NCBI GenBank assembly: GCA_903900155.1
Contig: CAIUMD010000009.1
Coordinates: forward strand, 1 to 64,000
Direction of reading: 5' to 3'
Source of the DNA: an uncultured Caulobacterales bacterium
GTDB lineage: Bacteria > Pseudomonadota > Alphaproteobacteria > Caulobacterales > Caulobacteraceae
DNA: 64,000 nt
The notes beneath the pieces are model-generated. The model was given only the letters and a program-made list of their open reading frames with translations. It was not told the DNA's origin and did no database searches. Of the stretch, positions 8,898 to 17,663 are shown one piece after another; within the stretch, counting starts at the first letter, position 1; every line of letters begins with the position of its first letter. The translations under genes and the position numbers were made by a program.

Positions 8898-9497
8898 ATG
8901 AACCAGATCGTCCGCCGCGCCCTGATCGGCGCCGCCCTCGCCCTGCTGGCCTCGACCTCGGCCTTTGCCGCCGGCAAGCCGCGCGTCGCCATCCAGACCG
9001 ACAAGGGCACGATCGTCGTCGAACTGGAGGACAAGAAGGCCCCGATCACGGCCGCCAACTTCCTGGCCTATGTCGATCGCCATCGCTTCGACGGCGGACA
9101 GTTCTTCCGCGCCAACCGGGCCAAGGGCGCGCCAGGCGCCGGCTCGATCCAGGGCCAGCCCAAGCCCTATTCCCGCCGCGCCCCGCCGATCGCCCACGAG
9201 AGCACGCTGAAGACCGGCCTCAAGCACAAGACCGGCGCCATCTCGATGGGCCGCGACGCACCGGGCTCGGCCACCGCCGACTTCTTCATCTGCGCCAGCC
9301 CGCAGCCCTATCTGGACGCCAAGCCGGGCAAGTCCGACGCGGCCCAGGGCTATGCGGTGTTCGGCTATGTCGTCTCGGGGCTAGACGTCGTGAAGAAGAT
9401 CCTGTCCGGCCGCACCGACGGCCCGACCAACGTGCCGTCGATGAAGGGCCAGATCCTGAACCCGCCGGTGAAGATCATCTCGGTGAAGCGGGTCTGA
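8898..9497 (+). CDS. Peptidyl-prolyl isomerase, cyclophilin type, periplasmic
   Basis: Catalyses cis-trans isomerisation of peptidyl-proline bonds during folding. The 199-residue protein begins with a signal peptide (to about residue 24, STSAFA|AGKP), so it acts in the periplasm like PpiA. The cyclophilin domain includes FDGGQFFRANR, the GAISMGRD segment and a C-terminal GYVVSGLDVVKKIL, all typical of bacterial cyclophilins. AAGGACC ahead of the ATG is the ribosome-binding site. It stands alone and converges with the halogenase gene. Confidence 0.92.
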   Translation: MNQIVRRALIGAALALLASTSAFAAGKPRVAIQTDKGTIVVELEDKKAPITAANFLAYVDRHRFDGGQFFRANRAKGAPGAGSIQGQPKPYSRRAPPIAHESTLKTGLKHKTGAISMGRDAPGSATADFFICASPQPYLDAKPGKSDAAQGYAVFGYVVSGLDVVKKILSGRTDGPTNVPSMKGQILNPPVKIISVKRV

Positions 9498-9499
9498 TC

Positions 9500-9526
9500 C
9501 TCCTCCCTCGCGCAGCGGGGGAGGAG
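9500..9526. terminator. Hairpin between convergent genes
   Basis: An eight-base arm CTCCTCCC pairs with GGGAGGAG across an 11-base loop, between the stops of the cyclophilin and halogenase genes. It lacks a T-tract and resembles the central part of the repeat at 21070-21180, so it could be a partial repeat serving as a bidirectional terminator. Confidence 0.45.
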
Positions 9527-9533
9527 AAACCGA

Positions 9534-11081
9534 TCAAGCCACCGTTTTGAACCGCGCCGTCACCGGTTCCGGCGGCGGCGCGGGGCAGTTCTGGGCCAGG
9601 AACGCGCCGTGGCTGGGCAGGCCCGCGACCTGGGCGGCCAGCATCGGCCCCGACTGGTCCAGGGTCTGGCGGATCACCTCGTAGGGCACGGTGTCGACCA
9701 GCTGCTGGTAGCGCTTGGGCCGCACGCCCATGCCCTCCATCACCGACTGCCAGGACGGATTGCGGAACATCTCGTCGACGCCCTCGCGCAGCACGCCGTG
9801 GCTCTTGAAGAGTTTGATACGTTCACGGAGGCTTTCCGGCACCGGAGCCTCGCGCACGGCCTTCCAGAACGGCGTGTCCTCGCGCTGCGTCGTGCAGTAG
9901 TGCAGCACGATGAAGTCGCGGATCTCCTCGTAGTCGCTGGTCATGCGGCGGTTGTACTCGGCCGCCAGCGAGGGCGCGAAGTCGCGATCGGGGAAGAACC
10001 GCAGCAGATAGTCCATGCCGCGATAGATCAGGTGCAGGGCCGTCGATTCCAGCGGCTCAATGAAGCCCCCGGCCAGGCCCACGGCGACCACGTTCTTATC
10101 CCACGGGCGCTGGCGCATGCCGGTCTTGAAGGCGATGAACATCGGGTTCATCAGCCTCTGGCCTTCGACATTGCGCACCAGGGTCTCACGGGCCTCGTCG
10201 TCGCTGAGATGCTTGCTGCTGAACACATAGCCGTTGCCCGCGCGATGCTGCAGCGGGATGCGCCAGCGCCAGCCGGCGGCCTCGGCCTTGGCCAGGGTGT
10301 AGGGGTGCGGCGGGCCGACGTTCTCGGTCTGCACCACCACGGCGCGGTCGCACAGCAGCATGTCCGACCAATCGTTGAACGGCACGTCCAGGGTCTTGCC
10401 GATCAAGAGGGCGCGGAAGCCCGAGCAGTCGATGAAAAGATCGCCCTCGACCTCGTGGCCGTTCTTCATGATGACCTTGGCGACGCCGCCGTCGGGCCGC
10501 GTGACCACGTCGGTGACGATGCCTTCGGTGCGCTTGACGCCCCGCGCCTCGGCGAAGCCGCGCAGGAACCTGGCCACCAGCCGCGCGTCGATGTGCAGGG
10601 CGTAGCTGGCCCCGGCGATCAGGGTGCGTTGGGCCTTGAACGGCAGCATGAACTTCCACTGGTCGGCCATCACCGTGCCGGGCGCGAAGTCCTGCAAGCC
10701 GGACGGATGGCCATTGGCCTTGGCCCGCAGCCAGCAGTGGTAGAACTCGTTCGGGCCGATCGGACCGCCGATGGCCCCGAACGGGTGGTAGTAGTGCTCG
10801 TCCTTGCGCTTCCAGTCCTCGAAGCGGATGCCCAGCTTGAAGCTGGCTTGCGTCGCCTGGATGAACTCGCGCTCGTCGATGCCTAAGCTGGAGATCAGCT
10901 GCAGGAACGGCGGGATCGTGGACTCGCCCACGCCGATCGTGCCGATCTCCTCGGACTCGATGAGTTCGACCTCGCAGCCCCCGTCCTTGAAATAGTGGCT
11001 GAGCATCGCCGCCGAGATCCAGCCGGCCGAGCCGCCGCCGACGATGACGATCTTCTTGATGGCGTTGGGGTTCGTAGTCAT
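9534..11081 (-). CDS. Flavin-dependent (tryptophan) halogenase family protein 1
   Basis: FAD-dependent halogenase homologue of 515 residues. The ATG at 11081 puts the nucleotide-binding GGGSAGW at residues 15-21. Key residues of the PrnA family are present: Lys82 in SFKLGIRF (the chloramine-forming Lys), WRWRIP at 271-276, and Glu345 in IEPLES. It should therefore be able to form hypohalous acid if given reduced flavin, although no flavin reductase is nearby. It lies 10 bp downstream of a second paralogue on the same strand, close to a TBDR. Known TBDR-linked members act on free indole or simple aromatics, but the native substrate is unresolved and a role in carbohydrate uptake is unclear. 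Confidence 0.9.
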   Translation of the reverse strand: MTTNPNAIKKIVIVGGGSAGWISAAMLSHYFKDGGCEVELIESEEIGTIGVGESTIPPFLQLISSLGIDEREFIQATQASFKLGIRFEDWKRKDEHYYHPFGAIGGPIGPNEFYHCWLRAKANGHPSGLQDFAPGTVMADQWKFMLPFKAQRTLIAGASYALHIDARLVARFLRGFAEARGVKRTEGIVTDVVTRPDGGVAKVIMKNGHEVEGDLFIDCSGFRALLIGKTLDVPFNDWSDMLLCDRAVVVQTENVGPPHPYTLAKAEAAGWRWRIPLQHRAGNGYVFSSKHLSDDEARETLVRNVEGQRLMNPMFIAFKTGMRQRPWDKNVVAVGLAGGFIEPLESTALHLIYRGMDYLLRFFPDRDFAPSLAAEYNRRMTSDYEEIRDFIVLHYCTTQREDTPFWKAVREAPVPESLRERIKLFKSHGVLREGVDEMFRNPSWQSVMEGMGVRPKRYQQLVDTVPYEVIRQTLDQSGPMLAAQVAGLPSHGAFLAQNCPAPPPEPVTARFKTVA

Positions 11082-11091
11082 CGTTATGGTC

Positions 11092-12627
11092 CTATTGCGC
11101 GGCCATCGGAGCCGGGCGGCAATATTGGTCGAGGAAGGCGCCGTGCAGCGGGGCGGCGGCGACCACCTCGCGGATGGCTTTGCGCATCTCGGCCAGCGGG
11201 GCGCTGAGGGTCGCCGGGTCGATGCCGTCCAGGGCCGGATCGACCATGTCGGGCAGCAGTTCGAAGCCGGCATAGATCGCCATCCAGCTGGCTGGCTGGA
11301 ACATCTCCCAGCGATAGCGGATGAAGTGGCCGCGCTGGGTGAAGAGCTCGACCTTGCGCCGCAGGGTTTCGGGCAGGGTCACGGCGTTGCAGTCGCGCCA
11401 GAACGGGGTGTCCCCACGCTTGTTGGCCCAGTAGTGCAGGATGATGAAGTCGCGCACGCGCTCCATCTCGCGCCTGGACCAGTCGTTGAACTCGGCGGCG
11501 AGCTCGGGGGCGAAATCCTTGTCCGGGAACAGCATCTTGATCTTCTCGATGCCGGTCTCGATCAGGGCGATCGAGGTGCTCTCCAGCGGCTCCAGGAAGC
11601 CCGACGCCAGGCCCAACGCGATGACGTTCTTGTTCCAGACCTTCTTGCGGCGGCCGGGGTTGAAGCGGATCTGGCGGGGCTCGTGCAGCAGCGGATCGGG
11701 GATCGCCGCCTTCAGCTCGGCCAGGGCGTCCTCGTCGCTGATGTGGCGCGAGGAATAGACATAGCCGTTGCCGTAGCGGTGCTGCAGCGGGATGCGCCAG
11801 CGCCAGCCGGCGCTGTGGGCCGAGACGTCCGTATAGGGCATCGGATCGCCCCCATTCTTGTCGCTTGAGGCTTCGCTCTGCGCCGCATAGGCGCGGTCGC
11901 ACAGAAGCACGTCGTTCCAGTGCTCGTAGCCGGTCTGCAGAGCCTCCTCGATCAAGAGGCCCCGGAAACCCGAGCAGTCGATGAAGAGCTCGCCCTCCAC
12001 CGTCTCGCCGGTGTGCAGGTCCAGCGAGACGACGTGGCCGTCCTCGGGCCGCAGGTTGACCTTGGTGATCCTGGCGTCGATGCGGCGCACGCCGTTGTCC
12101 TCGGCCACCCGGCGCATCAGCTGGGCGAACAGGGCCGCGTCGAAATGCAGAGCCCAGTCGAAGATCGACAGGGTCGAGGGCGGGTTGCGAGACGGGGCCA
12201 TGAACTTGCCCGCCGCCGCCAGAGACGCGCCCAGCGAGTAGTCGGCGATGTCGGTCGGCTCGCCGGCTTGAGCCAGCTTGCGCCAATAGTGATGGAACGA
12301 GATCCCCCGCAGGTCCTGACCAAAAAGGCCGAACGGATGAATGAACGACTGGCCTTCGCGAACCCAGTCGTTGAAGCGGATGCCCAGCTTGCAGGTCGCG
12401 CCCGTGGCCCGCATCACCTCGATGTCGGTCAGGCCCAGTTGCTGGTAGAAGCCGCGGATGGTGGGAATGGTCGCCTCGCCCACGCCGATCGTGCCGATCT
12501 CGGAGCTCTCGACCAGGGTGATCTCGATCGGGCCGCCCTGGAAGTGGCGTCGCAGCGCCGCGGCCACCATCCAGCCGGCGGCGCCGCCGCCCACGATCAC
12601 CAGCTTGCGGATACGCTTGTCCTGCAT
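11092..12627 (-). CDS. Flavin-dependent (tryptophan) halogenase family protein 2
   Basis: Paralogue of the neighbouring halogenase, 511 residues. The ATG at 12627 follows GGGAG at good spacing and places GGGAAGW at residues 13-19; an ATG 14 codons earlier is possible but less likely. Lys80 (CKLGIRF), WRWRIP and EPLEST are all present, so catalytic residues are intact. The first gene of a two-gene minus-strand unit, it begins 144 bp after the TBDR stop, and a strong intrinsic terminator lies between them. Two diverged copies side by side suggest either different substrates or a paired function. Confidence 0.9.
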   Translation of the reverse strand: MQDKRIRKLVIVGGGAAGWMVAAALRRHFQGGPIEITLVESSEIGTIGVGEATIPTIRGFYQQLGLTDIEVMRATGATCKLGIRFNDWVREGQSFIHPFGLFGQDLRGISFHHYWRKLAQAGEPTDIADYSLGASLAAAGKFMAPSRNPPSTLSIFDWALHFDAALFAQLMRRVAEDNGVRRIDARITKVNLRPEDGHVVSLDLHTGETVEGELFIDCSGFRGLLIEEALQTGYEHWNDVLLCDRAYAAQSEASSDKNGGDPMPYTDVSAHSAGWRWRIPLQHRYGNGYVYSSRHISDEDALAELKAAIPDPLLHEPRQIRFNPGRRKKVWNKNVIALGLASGFLEPLESTSIALIETGIEKIKMLFPDKDFAPELAAEFNDWSRREMERVRDFIILHYWANKRGDTPFWRDCNAVTLPETLRRKVELFTQRGHFIRYRWEMFQPASWMAIYAGFELLPDMVDPALDGIDPATLSAPLAEMRKAIREVVAAAPLHGAFLDQYCRPAPMAAQ

Positions 12628-12709
12628 CGCGCTACTCCCGACTGCCCGGTTCTTCGTCCGGTTGGGCACAGGCTATCGTCTCGTGCATGAGCCGGACAGC
12701 TGGGCTCTC

Positions 12710-12746
12710 AAAAAAAAGAAAGCCGCCGTGGGGGTCCACGGCGGCT
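12710..12746 (-). terminator. Rho-independent terminator of the sugar TBDR
   Basis: An 11-bp perfect stem (12721-12731 with 12736-12746, arm AGCCGCCGTGG) and a four-base loop is followed on the minus strand by a TTCTTTTTTTT run. It lies directly after the TBDR stop codon, so the halogenase pair downstream is probably expressed by read-through or from its own promoter in the remaining 80 bp. Confidence 0.9.
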
Positions 12747-12770
12747 GCAGGAGGTGAGAGGGGTTGGCTG

Positions 12771-15700
12771 TCACCAGCGCGCGCGGACGCCCACCGTGTA
12801 GCGGGGCTCGAACTCGTTCTGGTAGGCGTACTGGGTCTGGCCCTTGGCGAAGCGCAGATAGTAGTCCTCGATCTCGCCGGTGACGTTCGAGCCGTTGAAG
12901 TAGACCGTGACGCGATCGTTGACGCTGTAGCTGACGTTCACGTCCACATAGCCGGTGGCCTTCTGCATGATCGGGATCACGTAGGAGATCTTCGGATCCA
13001 CGGGGTCGGCGCCGGCGCCCATCGTCCCGGACAGACGCGCGGTCCGGTAGTTGTAGGCGACGCGGGCCTGCAGCTTGCCGTCCTGGTACCAGCCGACCAG
13101 GTTGAACTGGTGCTTGGAGTTGTCGAAGAACGGAATCTCCTTCTTCTCCATGTCCAGGCGGCTCTCGCGGCTGGGCGAGTAGGTGTAGTTGCTGTCCACG
13201 CCGAAGTTCGACAGCAGGCCCATGTCCGGGATGATGTCGCTGAAGGCCAGCTTGGCGCCGACTTCCAGACCCTTCACCGAACCGCCTTCGCCCTGGATGG
13301 GCAGGCTGACGTTGACCGTGCGGCGGATGACGCCGTCCTGGTCGGGGAAGCGGCCGGTCGTCTGGCCGCCGGTCACGAAGCTGTCGATCTTCAGCTTGAA
13401 GGCCGAGATGTTCAGCATCGAGGCGCGGCCGAAATAGTACTCGATGGCGCCGTCGAAGTTGGAGGCGCGCCACGGGTTCAGCATCGGGTTGCCGTCGGCG
13501 TTGGCGCTGGTGACGCAACGCACGTTCGGCAGGGCCGCGCCGCAGTCGGCGGTGTTGATCTTCAGACCGCCGCCGTAACTGCCCAGATCCAGCGGTTGCA
13601 TGGTCTTGGCGTAGGCCGCGCGGATCTTGATGTTGTCGGTCAGGTCGTAGACGGCGTTCACCGACGGCAGCCAGTCGGTGTACTTGCGCTTGGTGACGCT
13701 GTCGCCCGCATCGGCGTTGGTGTCGCCGTAGTTGCGGGTGTCGCCCGTCAGGTTCTGCTTCACCGTCAGTTCGGTCTGGATCACGTGCAGGCCGACATTG
13801 CCGTGCAGCTTGCCGACCTCGAAGTCGGCGGCGCCGTACGCGCTCTCTTCCTTCAGCGTGACGTCATAGGTCTGGCCCGGGACCTGGACCCGGATCGAAC
13901 CGCCGAACACCTTGTCGTGGAAGGCTTTGACGTTGTCGAAGTCGCGCGGGTTGATGGTCCAGAAGCCCGGCATGCCCGACGTGACGCCGCCCAGGTCGTC
14001 GACCCAGATGACGTTGTTGTAGGTCGACAGCTTGGTCGGACGGTTGACCGTGTAGCCCTGGAACACCGGCGCGCCGGTGACCGGGTCGGGCACGAACTCG
14101 CCCGCCTGGCACTGGTTCTGGTTCATGACGACGTCGATGGCCTTCCACTGGGCCTCGCAGCCGCCGGTCGGAACCGGTTGGCCGTTGGCCTGCACGGCGC
14201 CGGGGACGCCGCCGTAGAAGCCCGAGAACAGATGGAACTGCTCGACGGCGACCGAGCGGTCGCTGAAGCGGACGCCGGCGTCGATCTTGGTGACGAAGCC
14301 CAGCAGCTTGTCGTCGAACTTGTAGTGACCGTCGGCGCGGAACACGTTCATGTCCGACTGGACTTGGTTGTTGCCTTCCGACGAGAAGGCGCCGATCGCG
14401 TAGCTGTCCTTGTTGGCCATGTAGTCGCGCAGGGTCTTGCCCGCACCCAGGCCGCCGGTGATCGGACGGTCGAAGCCGCTCCACACCGGGTGATCGCCGG
14501 CGATGTTGTAGACCAGCTGCGGGTTCTGACCGTAGCCCTGCGGGTTCGGGTTCAGGTAGCAGCCGCCGGCGCTGCCGGCGACGGCGTTGCTGCGCTGGTT
14601 GGCCGGATACTGGTCGCAGATCGCCTTCGGATAGAACGGGCCGCGCGTGCGGTCGTTGGCGTCACGGAAGAGGTTGAAGCGGCCCGGTCCGTACTGCCAG
14701 TTGCTCAGGTCGCCCTGGGCCTGGCCGTTCATGCTCAGGCGGTTGCCGTTGGCGCGAATGGCCCGGGCCTCGAAGGTGAACGGACCGCCGTTGTCGTAAT
14801 TCAGCTCGAGGTTGTAGTTCTTCGTCGTCGACTTGGTGACCCGGTTGACGGTGAACGAGTTAATCCACCAGGCGTCGATGTTGTACTCGTCGACGGCCAG
14901 CCACGGGCGGCCATTCGAGGGGCTGGTGATGCCCTTGTCGAAGATCGTCGGCTGGTTCCAGACGCCGAAGGCGCCGCCGTCCCAGCGGTTGGAGATGTTG
15001 ATGCCGGCGCCGCGGTTGAACTCGTCCAGCTTGGCGTAGAAGCCTTCGGCGATCAGGGTGAAGCCTTCGCCAATGCGGGCCTCGAACGAAGCGTTCACGC
15101 CCAGGCGCTTACGCTCGACGACGCGGTTGAAGCTCTCGTAGCCGTGCGGCGAGACCCAGTTGTTCGTCGCCGAACCACCCCAGTCGTTGTTGCCCGACAG
15201 GCCCACGACGCCCGACGAGTTGTTGCCCAGGTTCGACTTCGAACCGGCGGCCGAGATCATCAGGCCGACATTGTCGTTGCGCCAGTTGGCGACGCCGTTG
15301 AACAGGTAGTCGTCCTTCTTGGTGCGTTCGCCGCGCTGGGCTTCGGCCGCGCCGGTCAGGCTGAAGCCTTCGCCGAACTGGAACGGACGGCGGGTGCGCA
15401 GGTCGATCGTGCCCGAGATGCCCGACAGGGCGTTCTTCGGATTGGTCGACTTGTAAACCAGCACCTGGTTCATCAGCTGCGAGGGCACGTCCAGCAGGTT
15501 CGGCTGGGCCGAGCCCATATTGCCGGCGCTGAGATACTGCTCGCCATTCAGCAGGGTGATCACCTGGGCCAGGCCGCGGATGTTGACCGTGGCGCCTTCA
15601 CCGGCGTTGCGCTGGATCTGCACGCCCGAGATGCGCTGCAGCGAGTCGGCGATGGTGACGTCCGGCAGCTTGCCGATGTCTTCCGCCGAGATGGCGTCGA

Positions 15701-15905
15701 CGATCGAGGCCTCGCGGCGCTTGACGTCCACCGATTTGATCTGAGACCCGCGCACGCCGGTGACGACGATCTCTTCGACTGTCGAGTCGCTTGCGTTGGC
15801 GTCCTGGGCGAAGGCTCCGGTGGCCAGAGCCAATTGCGACGCGCCAGCGACCAGCGCCAGCGTCAGGCCGTGCTTGAGCACGGCTTTCCTTGCTTCCTGT
15901 GACAA
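12771..15905 (-). CDS. TonB-dependent receptor, carbohydrate-type
   Basis: Outer-membrane active transporter of about 1,044 residues with no STN domain. I place the start at a TTG (15905): GGGGAG sits six bases upstream, and the protein then opens with a normal signal peptide (SQEARKAVLKHG... to TGAFAQ); an ATG 66 codons further up would precede the signal with implausible sequence. VEEIVVTGVRGSQ is the TonB box, followed by a plug with DVTIADSLQRISGVQI and a barrel ending in RARW. Divergence from LacI and GH3 genes indicates import of an oligosaccharide. A terminator follows the stop. Confidence 0.93.
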   Translation of the reverse strand: MSQEARKAVLKHGLTLALVAGASQLALATGAFAQDANASDSTVEEIVVTGVRGSQIKSVDVKRREASIVDAISAEDIGKLPDVTIADSLQRISGVQIQRNAGEGATVNIRGLAQVITLLNGEQYLSAGNMGSAQPNLLDVPSQLMNQVLVYKSTNPKNALSGISGTIDLRTRRPFQFGEGFSLTGAAEAQRGERTKKDDYLFNGVANWRNDNVGLMISAAGSKSNLGNNSSGVVGLSGNNDWGGSATNNWVSPHGYESFNRVVERKRLGVNASFEARIGEGFTLIAEGFYAKLDEFNRGAGINISNRWDGGAFGVWNQPTIFDKGITSPSNGRPWLAVDEYNIDAWWINSFTVNRVTKSTTKNYNLELNYDNGGPFTFEARAIRANGNRLSMNGQAQGDLSNWQYGPGRFNLFRDANDRTRGPFYPKAICDQYPANQRSNAVAGSAGGCYLNPNPQGYGQNPQLVYNIAGDHPVWSGFDRPITGGLGAGKTLRDYMANKDSYAIGAFSSEGNNQVQSDMNVFRADGHYKFDDKLLGFVTKIDAGVRFSDRSVAVEQFHLFSGFYGGVPGAVQANGQPVPTGGCEAQWKAIDVVMNQNQCQAGEFVPDPVTGAPVFQGYTVNRPTKLSTYNNVIWVDDLGGVTSGMPGFWTINPRDFDNVKAFHDKVFGGSIRVQVPGQTYDVTLKEESAYGAADFEVGKLHGNVGLHVIQTELTVKQNLTGDTRNYGDTNADAGDSVTKRKYTDWLPSVNAVYDLTDNIKIRAAYAKTMQPLDLGSYGGGLKINTADCGAALPNVRCVTSANADGNPMLNPWRASNFDGAIEYYFGRASMLNISAFKLKIDSFVTGGQTTGRFPDQDGVIRRTVNVSLPIQGEGGSVKGLEVGAKLAFSDIIPDMGLLSNFGVDSNYTYSPSRESRLDMEKKEIPFFDNSKHQFNLVGWYQDGKLQARVAYNYRTARLSGTMGAGADPVDPKISYVIPIMQKATGYVDVNVSYSVNDRVTVYFNGSNVTGEIEDYYLRFAKGQTQYAYQNEFEPRYTVGVRARW

Positions 15906-16556
15906 TTCTCGCTCCCCAAAATAAGTCGTTCTTATTGGCCGCCCGCCCGTCCCCCGCGCCGCCGCTCTGACGGCGGCTGTCGGAAGACGTTTGAGGCTTT
16001 CCGGACCCGTCCCACCGCCAGATCCCTCATCGAGTCTGGCGATCGTCCAAATCCCTCGGCGGCCCCGGCGCCCGGACATCCGATTCCGGCCCCGCGCCTT
16101 CATCGAACGGCGTCACATTCGTCATATGTCCCAGCCAAGTCAACAAAAATGTCAACGTTGTCATTCCTGCGAGACAAGGGTTTCAGCGCGCCCAAAACAC
16201 AACCTAGGCGCAGGCACGAAAAGCAACTCCCGTACGAAACATTGAAAGCTTGATTTAGAATCATTTGTTTTTGTTGGTATTTTTCCAAATGACACCGGTT
16301 ACTTCACAACATTGCAATCCCGTCATGCAAATGGGCGCGACAGATATGTCACAACCCTGAAAATAGGCGTATCGCCGCCCCAAAATGTCCCGATATTGTC
16401 CTGAAGGCAGAGTCTTTTTGACCCATTTTTGTCCCGAAGACATGACAGACAGGACAAGATGGACTATGCGTTCGATTGCTTGCCGCCTTGTGGGCGCCGC
16501 CATTGGCTGATGGGGTGCGCCGGGGAAGCTTGGCGGTAGAGCGGGTACGGGGACCG
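15906..16556. promoter_or_regulatory. Divergent control region of the sugar-uptake locus
   Basis: This 651-bp gene-free stretch separates the TBDR from lacI. Its right half (about 16140-16460) is clearly more AT-rich than its surroundings, as expected for promoters of both arms. It contains the palindrome at 16148-16165 and three scattered GANTC sites (near 16030, 16080 and 16258). Short frames on both strands lack coding character. Exact promoters could not be placed. Confidence 0.6.
16148..16165. promoter_or_regulatory. Candidate LacI-family operator
   Basis: An 18-bp near-perfect palindrome AATGTCAACGTTGTCATT with only one mismatched symmetric pair. It is centred on AACGTT, the central CpG arrangement typical of LacI-family operators. 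It lies about 245 bp upstream of the TBDR start and 390 bp upstream of the adjacent lacI-family gene, the obvious candidate to bind it. Confidence 0.6.
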
Positions 16557-17600
16557 ATGACGACGATCAACGACGTGGCCGAGCGAGCGGGCGTTTCGCC
16601 CAAGACCGTCTCCCGCGTTCTCAACGATCACGACAGCGTCAGCGCCAAGACGCGCGATCGTGTCCGCATGGCCATGTCTGACCTGGGCTACCAGCCCAGC
16701 GCCGTGGCCCGCAGCCTGCGCTCCCAGGGCTCGGGCTCGGTCGGCGTGCTGATGGGTGATCCGTCCGGCGGCTACCATACCCGCGTTCACCACGCCCTCT
16801 TGCTGGCCTGCGTCGAGACCGGCCGCCACCTGTCGGTCGACCTGTCCGAAGGTCCCGTGCCCGGCTGGGCCGACCGCGTCCGCGCCTTCGTCACCGACAG
16901 CGGCATCCGCGAGATGATCCTCTTGCCGCCCGAGTGCGATTTCGGCCCCATGAAGGAGTTGATGCGCGAGCTGGACGTGCGCTGCGTGATGATCACGCCC
17001 ACTACGCCAGACCCGCACTTCCCGGCCATCGGCATGGATGACCGCGCCGCCGCGCGCGAGGTGGTCGAGCACCTGTTCTCGCTGGGCCACACCCGCATCG
17101 GCCATATCGCCGGCCATCCGGACCACGCCGCCAGCACCCACCGCCGCAACGGCTTCTTCGAGGCCTATGCCGCCCGCGGCCTGCCGCGCCCTTCGCCCGA
17201 GCTGATCGTGCAGGGCGAGTTCACCTTCAAGACCGGCATCGACGCGGCCCAGAAGCTGCTGGATATCGACAATCCGCCGACCGCGATCTTCGCCGCCAAT
17301 GACGACATGGCCGCCGCCACCTGCATGGAGGCCCAGCGCCGGGGCCTGCGGATCCCGGACGACCTGTCCGTCGTGGGCTTCGACGACGCGCCGATCGCCG
17401 GGGTGATCTGGCCCGCGCTCACCACGATCCGCCAGCCGTTCGACCAGATGGCCCTGCGCGCGATGCAGACCTTCGCCGCCTGGAGCGCCAACGAGGGCGC
17501 CGGCAAGACCAACACGCCTTTCCTCGCGCAGCACTCGCTGGTGGTGCGCGAGTCCACCGGTCCCGCCCGAGACGGTCCGCCGCCTCGGAGACGACCTTAA
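16557..17600 (+). CDS. LacI-family transcriptional regulator
   Basis: Sugar-responsive repressor of 347 residues. The ATG at 16557 gives the canonical N terminus TTINDVAERAGVSPKTVSRVLN, a LacI helix-turn-helix plus the hinge helix YQPSAVARSLRSQ. The remainder is a periplasmic-binding-protein-like effector domain (GHTRIGHIAGHPDHA; TAIFAANDDMA; DLSVVGFDDAP). It is followed after 63 bp by a GH3 glycosidase and diverges from the TBDR, so it most likely controls both arms through the palindrome at 16148. The inducer sugar cannot be told from sequence. Confidence 0.92.
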   Translation: MTTINDVAERAGVSPKTVSRVLNDHDSVSAKTRDRVRMAMSDLGYQPSAVARSLRSQGSGSVGVLMGDPSGGYHTRVHHALLLACVETGRHLSVDLSEGPVPGWADRVRAFVTDSGIREMILLPPECDFGPMKELMRELDVRCVMITPTTPDPHFPAIGMDDRAAAREVVEHLFSLGHTRIGHIAGHPDHAASTHRRNGFFEAYAARGLPRPSPELIVQGEFTFKTGIDAAQKLLDIDNPPTAIFAANDDMAAATCMEAQRRGLRIPDDLSVVGFDDAPIAGVIWPALTTIRQPFDQMALRAMQTFAAWSANEGAGKTNTPFLAQHSLVVRESTGPARDGPPPRRRP

Positions 17601-17663
17601 ATCCCCTCCCCGACGTGGTCGCAGCGCCGCGCGGGGGCGCAAGACCAAGACCACGGAGGAAAC

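Noticed and set aside
12687-15902. A 1,071-codon open frame on the plus strand opposite the carbohydrate TBDR
   Set aside because: The long antisense frame is a by-product of high GC content; its translation is Gly/Ala/Val/Asp-rich with no domains, whereas the minus strand encodes a complete TBDR.
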